Assembly (NCBI GenBank): GCA_024291935.2
Contig: CM044322.1
Location: 72,035,405-72,099,404 of the forward strand
Source of the DNA: Okapia johnstoni
Taxonomy: Eukaryota; Chordata; Mammalia; Artiodactyla; Giraffidae
Direction of reading: 5' to 3'
Length of the DNA: 64,000 bases
Numbering within the stretch: the first letter of the stretch is position 1; each line of letters opens with the position of its first letter. The position numbers and the translations under genes are program-made. The notes under the pieces were generated by a model. The model had not been told where the DNA came from, searched no databases, and saw only the letters and a program-made list of their open reading frames with translations. Shown piece after piece: positions 1 through 23,491 of the stretch.

Positions 1-286
1 TGTTGCTGATGTTGAGACTGCTTATCTTATCTCAACTTATCTGCTGCTTTATGACTCATTTTGAAATTGAATTAAGAAAATCACTTGAATCTGCTTTTTG
101 TCTAACATCATTTCCCTAGTCTAAAATAAATATAAAATACATAGCAAGTAATAAGTCATTAGCAAAAAACAAAGTGAGAAATGAACATCAAAATGATGTA
201 TAACACACATTATTTAAGAATGTATCCCAATATCAAACAGCAAAGTTCAACAATGTAAAATCGCAATTACTTTTGCACTAACCTAA
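1..286 (-). mobile_element. Mariner DNA transposon, 5' end, cut by the window edge
   Basis: The minus strand begins with a terminal repeat (TTAGGTTAGTGCAAAAGTAA) next to a TA target dinucleotide at 287-288. An untranslated leader follows, then ATGATG at 112-107 and the start of a transposase frame (MMLDKKQI-type). Leader and start match the mariner at 6,691-7,912 base for base over long stretches. The transposase part is disrupted after about 20 codons. Confidence 0.85.
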
Positions 287-412
287 TATAATTTTTTACT
301 ATTGGAAATACAGATCAACCAGACTAAAGCAAGCGCTAGAAGAAAATTCTAGCAGTTCCTGAGGAAGGATTCACCTACTACAAAATAGTTTTTCCTCTTT
401 TAATAATAGTTC

Positions 413-530
413 AGGGAATTCCCTGGCGGTTCAGTGGTTAGGACTCTGAGCTATCACTGCAGGGCGCATGGGTTCAATCCCTGGTCAGGGAACCAAGATC
501 CTGCAAGCCACGCAATGTGGCCAAAAAAAG
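413..530 (+). mobile_element. CHR-type tRNA-Glu SINE
   Basis: It starts GGGAATTCCCTGGCGGTTCA, contains the tRNA B-box region (GGTTCAATCCCTGG) and ends in a short A-run after AATGTGGCC. This is the compact tRNA-Glu-headed cetartiodactyl SINE. It lies in the ZC3H11A intron below exon 800-880. Confidence 0.85.
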
Positions 531-758
531 TTTATATGTTATTCTTTAGAGTTATATTTCTCAAAATAAACAAGTTCTTTCAGGTTTTTTATTGTATGTG
601 CCTAGCTCTGACTAGTTAGGGACTGAAACACAGCTGTAACAGTTTAAAAAAGCAACTATGATTTAAATAAGACTATGTTTTAATTCAAACAAGCGACAAA
701 AATCAAAATCTATTTGCTCATTTTGGTTGGTGCCAAGTGTCCTTTTTAGTCTTCTCTA

Positions 759-14020
<13,262 letters not shown>

Positions 14021-14748
14021 CTAAAATGAGAAGACAATGAATGAAAATATTTCAGGTAAATTCTTTCAACATTCTTCTCCAAATCACCTTGACCGATGAG
14101 CAGAGCCTTATGAAAATTCTGATTCATATTTTCATCTGTGAATGTTGTACATTCTCATCTACAATGTAAAATTTTTGTTAAACAGCCATGCTTCTTTCTT
14201 TGCATTCTCTATGGTGCTTCAGCATAAATTATGTAAGCATTACACACTCAACAAATGATCTGCAGTTTAGATTATTAACTTGGACTGCTGTACACAAGAT
14301 AACTTGCTAAATCTGTATTTCTAACAAACTAGACTTTTTTCATCTAACAAACGTTCCAATATTTTCACAAGCATTTTTGTTGTTTCAAAAGTATATAATT
14401 CTAAGTATGTGGAAAAAACTATCTCGCTGAAATAGCTGGTGAACCACTACCCCTGAACAATCTGTAGAGTGAGCTAATACAATGAAGATGACCGAAGCGC
14501 TGAACACCAATTACACACGAGGAGCAAAAGAAGTTCTCAGGCTTACCCCTAAAACAGTGCTTATGCAGAATGACCAACATTCCCTCTCCCCCTTAGTCTT
14601 TGCCATACCCAAGTGCTCACACTAAAGGGTTCAAGAAAGCAAGCTTCTACAGAAGTAAAAATACATGACAAGAGCACATGTCAGAATTCAGAAGGGGTTT
14701 CTACAAACTCCTACATCAGAGGATGAAGTTTCAGAAACACGGATCTAC
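14021..14748. other. ZC3H11A intron next to the start exon, nothing recognised
   Basis: AT-rich sequence upstream (minus strand) of the start exon. The pyrimidine tract used for the chosen acceptor is at 14,021-14,034. Confidence 0.5.
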
Positions 14749-14865
14749 GGACTTCCCTTCTGGTCCAGGTTAAAACTCGCAATTCCACCGCCCGGGGTGT
14801 GGAGTTGGTCCCTGGTTGGGGAAGTTCCGCATACCAAGAGGTTTTGGCCAAAACAAAACAAAAAG
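14749..14865 (+). mobile_element. CHR-type tRNA-Glu SINE
   Basis: 'ggacttcccttctggtccag', then 'ggtccctggttggggaagtt', ending 'ggccaaaacaaaacaaaaag'. The head is diverged. Confidence 0.75.
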
Positions 14866-15101
14866 ATCCTAAAAAGAGAAACACTGATCTACAACTTCAA
14901 ATTAGATTAATCAAATTCATTCACATTTTCCGCTAACAATTCCTAATCCAAGAATAGAGGCCATGGTTAAAACCAGCCTTTAACTCAGCAACCTAGGTTA
15001 GAAGAGTTACGTTACTAAACACACACAAAACCTTCAAAATTTAAATATCCTATGACTTTCAATTCCATTTCCAGAATTTATCCTGAAATTAATATTCAAC
15101 A

Positions 15102-15712
15102 GTGAAAACAGTGACAGACTTTATTTTTTGGGCTCCAAAATCACTGCAGATGATGACTGCAGCCATGAAATTAAAAGACGCTTGCTCCTTGGAAGAAAAG
15201 TTATGATCAACCTAGACAGCATACTAAAAAGCAGAGACATTACTTTGCCAACAAAGGTCCATCTAGTCAAAGCTATGGTTTTTCCAGTAGTCATGTATGG
15301 GTGTGAGAGTTGGACTATAAAGAAAGCTGAGCACCGAAGAATTGATGCTTTTGAACTGTGGTATTGGAGAAGACTCTTGAGAGTCCCTTGGACTGCAAGG
15401 AGATCCAACCAGTCAATGCTAAAGGAAATCAGTCCTGAAAATTCATTGGAAGGACTGATGTTGAAGCTGAAACTCCAATACTTTGGCACCTGATGCGAAG
15501 AACGGACTCATTTGAAAAGACTCTGATGCTGGGAAAGGTTGAAGGTAGGAGGAGAAGGGGGCAACAGAGGATGAGATGTTTGGACGGCATCACTGACTCA
15601 ATGGACATGAATTTGAGTAAACTCCAAGAGTTGGTGATGGACAGGGAGGCCTGGTGTGCTGCAGTCCATGGGGTCGCAAAGAGTCGGACACGACTGAGCA
15701 ACTGAACTGAAC
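15102..15712 (+). pseudogene. BovB LINE, 5'-truncated tail copy with target repeats
   Basis: 611 bp covering only the C-terminal ORF2 part (from 'gtgacagactttatt') and the tail. It is bounded by an exact 12-bp duplication, TAATATTCAACA, at 15,090-15,101 and 15,713-15,724. One missing base near 15,486 splits the frame into pieces at 15,128-15,493 and 15,493-15,705. Confidence 0.93.
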
Positions 15713-15819
15713 TAATATTCAACAAATATGCAAAAGAATAGAAGAATAGTGCATAAGAAAGTTCATCACCATCTTCTAACAACGAAAAAACACCTAGAAA
15801 CCTAAATGTTCAAAAACTG

Positions 15820-16040
15820 ATGCTTCTGTAAGCCAAGGAATGACAAGGATTGCCAGCAAACACCAGAAGCTAGAAGAAGCAAGGAAGGATCATATCCCTA
15901 CAGGTTTCAAAAAGAGCATGACTCGGTCAACACCTTTTCAGACTTCTAACCTTCAAAACTGTGAATAATAAACTTCTGTTGCTTTAAGACATCCAAGTTT
16001 GTGGTACTTTGTTATGGAAGCCCTGGGAAACTAATATACA
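15820..16040 (+). repeat. MaLR (MLT1-type) LTR remnant
   Basis: 'tcagacttctaaccttcaaa', 'aataataaacttctgttgct' and 'gtggtactttgttatggaag' are the 3' part of an old mammalian MaLR LTR. Confidence 0.7.
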
Positions 16041-16044
16041 TTAC

Positions 16045-16800
16045 AAATAGAGTCAATTGATCTTTGCAAAGAAGCAAGGCAATTTCAATGGAGAAAGACA
16101 GTCTTTTCAATATACAACGCTGGAAAGAAGAGGATACCTGCATGCAAAAAAATATATCTAGACAGAGACCTTAAACCTTTCACAAAAACTAAAATGGATC
16201 ACAAATGTGAAATTATAAAACTCCTGGAGAATAAAAGGAGAAAATCCAGGTGATTCTGGATGTGGTGATAGCTTTTTAGACTTAACACCAAATGTACCGT
16301 CCATTAAAGAAACCATCGATAAGTTGGAGTTAATTAAAATTAAAAACTTACACTTCTCAAAAGCACTATTAAGAGAATGAAAAGCCAAGTTACAGACTGG
16401 GAGAAAATTTCTGCAAAACACATAACTGATAAAGGACTGGTATCTAAAATATACAAAGAACCCTTAAAATGCAACAATAAGAAAGCAAACCAGGGACTTC
16501 CCCGGTGGTCCAGTGGGTAAGACTCCATGCTTCTAATGCAGGGAGCATGGGTTTGATCCCTGGTGGGAAACCAAGATCCTACATGCCATGGGGCACAGCC
16601 AAAAAATAATTAAGTTAAAGAAAAACTAATTTTAAAATGGGCAAAAGATCTAAACAGACACTTCACCAAAGAAAATATACAGATGACAAACAAGCATATG
16701 AAAAGACACTCAGTATCACTGGAAGTTGTAAATTCCTTTTAGAATGGCTGACAAAAATCCAAAAACTGACACCACCAAGTGCTGGTGAGGATGTAGTAGC
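16045..16800 (+). repeat. L1 LINE ORF2 3' part, split by a SINE
   Basis: 'aaaatggatcacaaatgtga', 'ctggtatctaaaatatacaa', then after the SINE 'aaaatgggcaaaagatctaa' and 'gctggtgaggatgtagtag'. Frames are broken throughout. The stretch 16,800-17,100 that follows was not recognised. Confidence 0.75.
16493..16618 (+). mobile_element. CHR-type tRNA-Glu SINE inside L1
   Basis: 'ggacttccccggtggtccag' to 'ggcacagccaaaaaataatt'. The L1 continues in register on both sides. Confidence 0.85.
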
Positions 16801-17117
16801 AGGAAGAAGTCTAGAGAAACGTAGATCAAATGTTTGCAGTAGTTACAGTCATGGTAGTAGGATTACAGGTGGCTATTTATTATTTTATGTTGAGAATAAC
16901 ACTACATTTTCTAATATGATGAAACACAGATATAACAGAAAATTTAAGTCTACCCTAAGTGACCTGACCATTGTTGATATACTACAGAAGAGAACAAGGA
17001 TTGGGTCTTCAGTACCACTTCAGCAGTCCATTGCCAACATTCCTCTGACCAGCAAGAGAATGCATCCCACCATCTAGGGTACACCAAAAGGTAACTTTAA
17101 AAATCAGAGGCAGAGAG

Positions 17118-17225
17118 GGGAGTCCCTGCTGGTTCAGGGACTAGGATTTGGTACTTTCACGGCCTGAGTTCAACCCCTGGTTGGGGAACTGAGATTCCAT
17201 AAGCAGAATGCACAAAGAAAAGAAA
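17118..17225 (+). mobile_element. CHR-type tRNA-Glu SINE, diverged
   Basis: 'ggggagtccctgctggttca', 'gagttcaacccctggttggg' and an A-rich end. Confidence 0.7.
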
Positions 17226-17274
17226 GAGAATTTAGAGGCAGGAAAAATTAGGAGTTTGAGATTACCATCTACAC

Positions 17275-17475
17275 ACTACTACATATAAAACAAATGATCA
17301 ACAAAGACCCACGGTATAGCACAGTATATTATAATACGCTGTAATAACCTGTATGGGGAAAAGATCTGAAGAAGAATGGATATGTGTATATGCACAACTG
17401 ACTCACTCTGCTGCACACCTGAAACTAACAGCATTGTAAATCACCTCTACTACAACATAAAATAAAAACTAAAAA
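17275..17475 (+). repeat. L1 3'UTR end
   Basis: 'tgatcaacaaagacccacgg', 'ctgctgcacacctgaaacta' and 'cattgtaaatcacctctact' are the common artiodactyl L1 3' end, closing with 'aaaataaaaac'. Confidence 0.75.
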
Positions 17476-18839
17476 ACTGCCTCCAATGGGATCAAGTCTC
17501 TAGGAATATTCAATTAACTACAATGATACACACAATAAGAAAAGGTATTAGTCAGAAAAGAATGGAAACATTTTACAACAGAAAGGTCTTTTTATAAAGG
17601 GGAAAAAGGCTTTGGTGTCCCTTTCATTCCTGAAATCAACATTCCAAAGAACATAACTGAAACTGTTGTTGGGTTCAGCAAGACTGCTACATATTAATCA
17701 AACAAAATGAGATTTATGAAATAGCAGAATAGCATGAGTTGTACTTTCCCCCCCATTTTTTCAAAATCGATTCTGTAAAACACCCCAAGGTAGGCAAGGC
17801 AAGGCATGGAGACATTGAATCCTGCATAGAAATGCACCACATTACTAATGTTGAAATAGAACAGTTCTTTCATGTATCCCTTTCACATACTGAACGTCTA
17901 TAACTTTCACTGGGGGGTGAGGGGAAGGATATAACTGCTATGCAAGAAAATGACCCCCAAAAAAGTAGAGGTAAAAATTGACTGTAATTATTACTACGTA
18001 AGACAAAAGTCCAAAACCATGGTGCACATTCCTTTTTTTAAAAAAGAAATAGTACCCAAGATCAAGAAAAATCTGAATAAACACTGATGAAAAAAACAAC
18101 ACTGAATTATAGGATATCACTATCAGGACATTCCCCAGAATCCAAAAAGATGTCAATGTGAGAGGAAAGATATATAACATAGAAATAATTCCAGAAGATT
18201 CAATTTCTGCACAATGAAAATTATACAAGGATGGAATGGAACTGGTAGAAATGATAATAAAATAACAATACAAAGAAATTTCCCTAAACAGGATGAACTT
18301 CAGTCTTTTAACTGAAGGATTCATCAAATGCCAGGCAGAAATTTTCTTTAAAGACATCGCTACTTCACCATATACCATATATATAATGGTGAAGTTTTTG
18401 AATTCCAGTGGTAAAGCAGAATTATACAGACTTCTGGGAAAAAGCAGACTGATAACAAAGGAAAAAAAAATCAGACTTGACATTTGACACATCATTTGAA
18501 TCTCTAAAATTTGACAAAATATCCAGAATTTAAAGGTGATATTATGACCGTAGATTGAGCTTTTCAAATTACATTTCAAGAAAATCTCAGGACTGGGAAG
18601 AAGGTTTTAGAAAGTCTCATCAAGTATATATCATATATGTACTCCACGTATTCTTTTAAAAATTACTAAAGGAAGCAGTCTAACTTCAGGAGAAAAAAAA
18701 ACAGAAAAAATAAATAGTAGTAAAAAAAGAACAAAACAATGAAAAGGCATTTATCTCATTATTTTTTTAAAAAGTTTTAAAGCAACTACTTGGGGGTGTC
18801 TGATTTAAGATACAGCTGATAAATCCTAAATAAAGTGAA
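17476..18839. other. Intron, possibly L1/HAL1-related, no gene
   Basis: AT-rich intron. A 213-codon open frame on the minus strand (17,938-18,579) is very rich in Phe, Ile, Leu and Tyr, as expected from translating A-rich sequence in antisense. It matches no family I know. Confidence 0.5.
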
Positions 18840-20700
18840 CAAAAGAGTAACAAAACATGATCAAAAGTTTATTCCAGAACTAAGAATGGTTTAATATTGG
18901 GAAATTCATTACTAGAATAAACAGGGGTTAAAAAAGTAAAGTCTGTGGTATCTTAAGATTTCAAAAACAGAAAAATGGTGAAAAAATATTTAAAACTGTA
19001 GTTTTTTAGAAGTTAAAATGGCTCTTTAAAAAAAGCTACAAGTAACATCTATTCCCAATAAAAACTCTTTGTAAATTACAAAGAACCTTCTTAGCATAAG
19101 TGTACTATTGATTAGAAACTATCATCATATGTGACATGGTAAAACATTACAAGTAAATCACTCAAAGTGGAAAAAAAGGTTGTCTGTACCATCATCCAAC
19201 ACTGTTTCAGAGTTCAATGCATGCAAGAAGGGAAAAAAGTATAAAGATTAGAAAGGATGAAGCAAAAAATTTAGTATCTGTGATTTCTATGCTTGCAAAC
19301 TATAAAATCTAACAATCAAAGAAATTTAAAATAATAGCATATTTTTTAAAATCAGTAAATTTCTTATGTTCCAACAACAATCATTCAGATGATAACAAGA
19401 GTCCTAGTCACAATAAAACTAAAATATATAGGAAGAAAATAAAGAAATATAAAAGATCTCATCAAATTAGAAACAAAACCAAAACTATTAAACTACTAAA
19501 GCACAGAAGACCTGTATAATGGAGAGATAATGCAGTAGAGGCTTGAAGAATTTTACTTTTCCCCTAAATAACGAAAGTTGATTGAATGCAATTCAATTCA
19601 AAATCTCAATGATATTTTTATTATTGGAACCTGACAGGCTGCAAAATTACCTGAGTAATTAAGAAAATCTTAAGAAGAATGAGAGGGCCCTGGGCTTCCT
19701 ATAATTACCACAGGTGTGAAATGTAACATTCAAATATAATATTGGCAAATGAATCAGTACAGGATAAACAGAATTCAAGCAATTTCTGGAAAAAGTGGCA
19801 TTTGAAATTAACCAAAAAAAAAAATTAGCCATCCATTTGGAAAAAATCAATTCTATATCACACAAAATGTTCCAGGAGAACAAAAGCAAGGATGACAAAG
19901 ATGCTTTAACTCACTAAAAGCACTATATAAGAAAGATTCTAAATTCATAACTATGCTGAGCTAAAAAGCGAGCATTTTTGACAATGCTTGAGGGGAGGAA
20001 GAGAGGCAATGTCATGTAACTACAATCCTGAGATTACATTTTAATATAAAATATGTAAACACTTAAGTACTGTGAAGAAATGCATGGTTATTTTTTTAAA
20101 ATAAGCTCAGGATGAAAAAAACCTGTCCTGAACATGATACCAAAGTTACAAACCAAGACAAAACTCATAGATATGACAACCTAAAATGAAAACCATTCAT
20201 ACAGCAAAAGATCAGCAACATGGCCAAGGATTAATACCTTCACTAAAAGGGATGTGTTAAGAACTTTTAAAAATCAAAAAGACTTCACTAATACAGTAAA
20301 TTGGTATAACCTCCTTAGAGAATTATAACAATTCTACAAATTCACATTTAAGAACTGGTTCAAAGAAACAGCTCACATATATGTGTGTGTAAATATATAT
20401 ATATATATAGCTGTTTTTAGATAAGGGGCTATTTTTGTTTTCAATGGCAAAAACCCAAATGTCCATATTAAATTATTGAATATCCATTCTTATAAAGCAA
20501 CAAACATAGTCATTAAAAAGAGGTGAGGCAAAGCTATGAGTATGGACGTGGAACTATGCCGCAATAAACTTGTTAATGGTGGTTTTCTCTGAGGCGGCAG
20601 AATTACAGGAAAAATCCACCTTGTCTATATTGTTTTTACTTTTATTGTAAGTATGTATTATCAAAAAAAAAAGAAGGGGTAGTGATATTTCTATCAAAAA
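18840..20700 (+). repeat. Heavily decayed L1 LINE
   Basis: Scattered L1 ORF2 landmarks: 'gatcaaaagtttattccaga', 'catttggaaaaaatcaattc', 'aaaacccaaatgtccatatt' and 'gcaataaacttgttaatgg'. No frame is left. A (TA)n run lies at 20,393-20,409. Confidence 0.55.
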
Positions 20701-20853
20701 ACCCCAAAAACTTGTAAACAATTAAAAGAAAAAAATTATGTGTTGACAATTATCTTTTTGATTTCTTACTGGTTCAGGAAAATTATGCCCTAAATTACAA
20801 AAATGTTCACCCCTTTAATGATAAAAAAACACCAAACAGATTTCCACACTTAC

Positions 20854-20913
20854 ATTAGCTGGTTGATCTCAACAGGAATGTCTGTGTCTTCACTGAGTTC
20901 CAATTTATTACGC
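20854..20913 (-). other. Probable 60-nt untranslated exon of ZC3H11A
   Basis: Read on the minus strand, a 60-nt block is bounded by CGACCTACAG before it and a perfect donor (GTAAGTGTGG at 20,853-20,844) after it. It lies between the CpG-island exon and the start exon, on the gene's strand, and downstream of ZBED6. Its sequence looks unlike the decayed L1 that ends nearby at about 20.7 kb. It has one ATG only at its very end (across the splice border). If used, it would be a 5'UTR exon. The pyrimidine tract is weak, so this is inferred from splice signals alone. Confidence 0.45.
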
Positions 20914-23491
20914 CTGTAGGTCGAACCAACACTCAATCCATGAATTAATAATAATGGGGCAGAAAGAATTTTCCTCCTCACATTGCCAAGGAAACCTCTC
21001 AGCCACAATTCAAACACAGGATGTGTTTTTAAAATATCTCTCAACTACTGAGAGTTTAAGTCCATTCAAATAACCTTTGTCAAACTGGAGACAGCTAGGG
21101 TTAGTTATCTCCTCAAAAACAAAAAAACAACAAAAAAAGAGTTCATATAAAGATGAACTTGAGATTCAAAGGATTATTAAAAAGAAAAAAAGATCAATCT
21201 TCCATAGTCGAACAATTAATTTAAAAAGAAAAAAGAAAAAATTTTAAAAAAAAACACCAAAATTCAACAAGATCCAATTTCTGGTCTTCAAGATTTCTTC
21301 ACCTATTAAGAAAAAAACAGAAACCTTCCCCCATCTTTATTATCTGTACAATAAAAACATACTTGTATGTAAAAATATAGTGTTTTATGTATAATATACA
21401 TATACATATATACCAACTGGCTTATAAACACACACACACGTACATAAATGTGTAGAAATAAAACATCTGGGTAAGTTTTCCCTTTTAAAATACACTACAA
21501 AAGCCTTTAAATTTGGGACATTATAAAAATAGTGAATTTCCTCTTATCCAAACTATCATGAAGTATTTTAATGTTACACTAAATTTTGCCCAGCCCACAA
21601 AATAAAAATGAGGGAAATCCTCACACATATACCAATGTGTATAATATGGATGTATGTATATGGTCACATCATCTTTTCTCATCTTCAGGGAGTGTTTAAC
21701 CAAAAAAGATAGAAATGTATAGTTACAGAGTAACTACAGAGCGGTGCAGCAAGCTGTAGAAGGCAGAGCAGCATTATAGCCATCCTGAACTGGCACTGTC
21801 AAAATACAGCAAGTTTCTCTCTAAGGGAAGATTTGTTTCTTCTTTTATAACACCAGTGTCACTGGCATGACATTCAATGGTGGCCCTGCAAAGGCTTATG
21901 CAATCTAGTTCCAAATTCTTTACTAGTGATGGCTACAACTAAAGACTTCGTAATTATCCATTTACTCCAGTTAGTAAAAGGGTAAACTTTTGGAGCTGAA
22001 ATTTCATTTCACAATGGTACATTTACCATTTAAGAATTTCAAAAAAACAAAAATGAAGAGCGATTTTGATACATAGAAATGAGTTCTAAATTTTGAAACC
22101 AGCCCAGTAACAAAGCAATTTTGATTCTCACGTAATAAATACTACATAATTTCTAGGCTAAATCTTGCCAAATACTATCCAAGACAAAACTAAAATCAAA
22201 ACTTTAAAAAAAGTGGACACCTTTTACTCACACTTAATACTAGTCAATTTTCCAGGAAATTTTTGGGCAGGGAATATCCCCAAATCTAAAATGAAAAAAA
22301 GGAAAAATTGGGATCTTACATTAGTTATTCGGTCTGCAACTTTTACTAAAAGTCATCATTTCTGGCCTCCCACTCGATCACAAAAACAGTCTCAGAGTGG
22401 AAAGGGACAAGATCAACTGAGATCAATTCTTTCATTTTACCAGTGAGGCAATGATTCCTAACACATGAAAATATTGACTGCTTATTTTAAAGTAAGAATT
22501 AAGGCCAAAATAATCTCACAGTTAAGAATACAGTATTATGGATCAGTGTAAGTTTTAAAGACATTTAGGATCACTTAAATTCAGAGAAACATTCTTTGGG
22601 AAATGGATACTGGTTTTGTCACAGTATGCTCATGTGGCTTTCATTTCAATTCCCATTCAATCTTCTCCAATTCTGTAAATTTTTTGTCATTTACCCATAA
22701 ATTATATAAAAGTACCTATATAATCTATTGTTTTTACAATAAAAGTTAAATAGGGCAATTCAAAGACTAAGAGTATTTTTTCCTAATTGTTTTCTAATGT
22801 TTCCGTTTTATATAGATCCAATCTTAAATATAAAGGGCAACTCTATCACACTTATTAAGCTGAAATTACAAAATTGACCAGTATGAGGAGGCAATTAGAA
22901 ATTCCCAAGTATAAAACAATTTTGTGAACTTTTGTTTTTGCCAAGCTCTAAGTATGAATCAGGGTTTTTAAAGAAATAGAAAAATAATGGTGGGGGGGAG
23001 GAGAGATATATCAGTTTAGTATGAAAGTGAAAGTCCCTCAGCTCTATCCGACTTTGCAAACCCATGGACTATACACTCTTGCCTTTTCTCTATTTTATTG
23101 GTTTCAGAGCAATCAACCTTCCCAAGTTGAGAGAAATTTTAACTTAAAACCAATTACTAGTTCAATCTACCAGCCAGAAATAGCCTAAGGCCTTTCAATG
23201 CTGCACTATATTTTTCTAATTAAAAAAATCTCTTTTCCCCCTCTCAATTGGTACAAACAAAATTTCAGGTGATAGCTATACTGAATTACTACTATGAAAT
23301 CCTTAAAGTTAATCTTCACTTTGTCGATACTGTATTACCTCTGAGGAATTTTCAGCCCTTTCTGTGTTTTCAGGTTTCCCCAGATAGTGCATAAAGAATA
23401 ATTAGTGTAACTACATATAACAATTATAGCAATTAGGATACACTAACATAGCAATAAGTTGCCCACTTTAAATGGAGAAAGGAAAAAGAAA
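20914..23491. other. Intron 1 segment and probable ZBED6 3'UTR
   Basis: Sequence directly downstream (minus strand) of the ZBED6 stop, extending to the probable 60-nt exon. It is mostly unique and AT-rich. A 66-base Bov-tA fragment lies at 23,018-23,083, simple TA/CA repeats near 21,400-21,440, and A-rich tracts at 21,115-21,260. No polyadenylation site can be chosen with confidence. Confidence 0.5.
23018..23083 (-). repeat. Bov-A unit fragment
   Basis: 'tatgaaagtgaaagtccctc' and 'aacccatggactatacactc' are the outer part of a Bov-A unit on the minus strand, cut short. Confidence 0.7.

Noticed and set aside
16637..17077. 146-codon plus-strand frame
   Set aside because: Its first part is L1 ORF2 sequence continuing across a SINE. 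The rest has no recognisable domain.
17938..18579. 213-codon minus-strand open frame
   Set aside because: Very rich in Phe/Ile/Leu/Tyr from A-rich antisense sequence. It has no known family, no codon structure, and lies in a ZC3H11A intron of L1-like composition.
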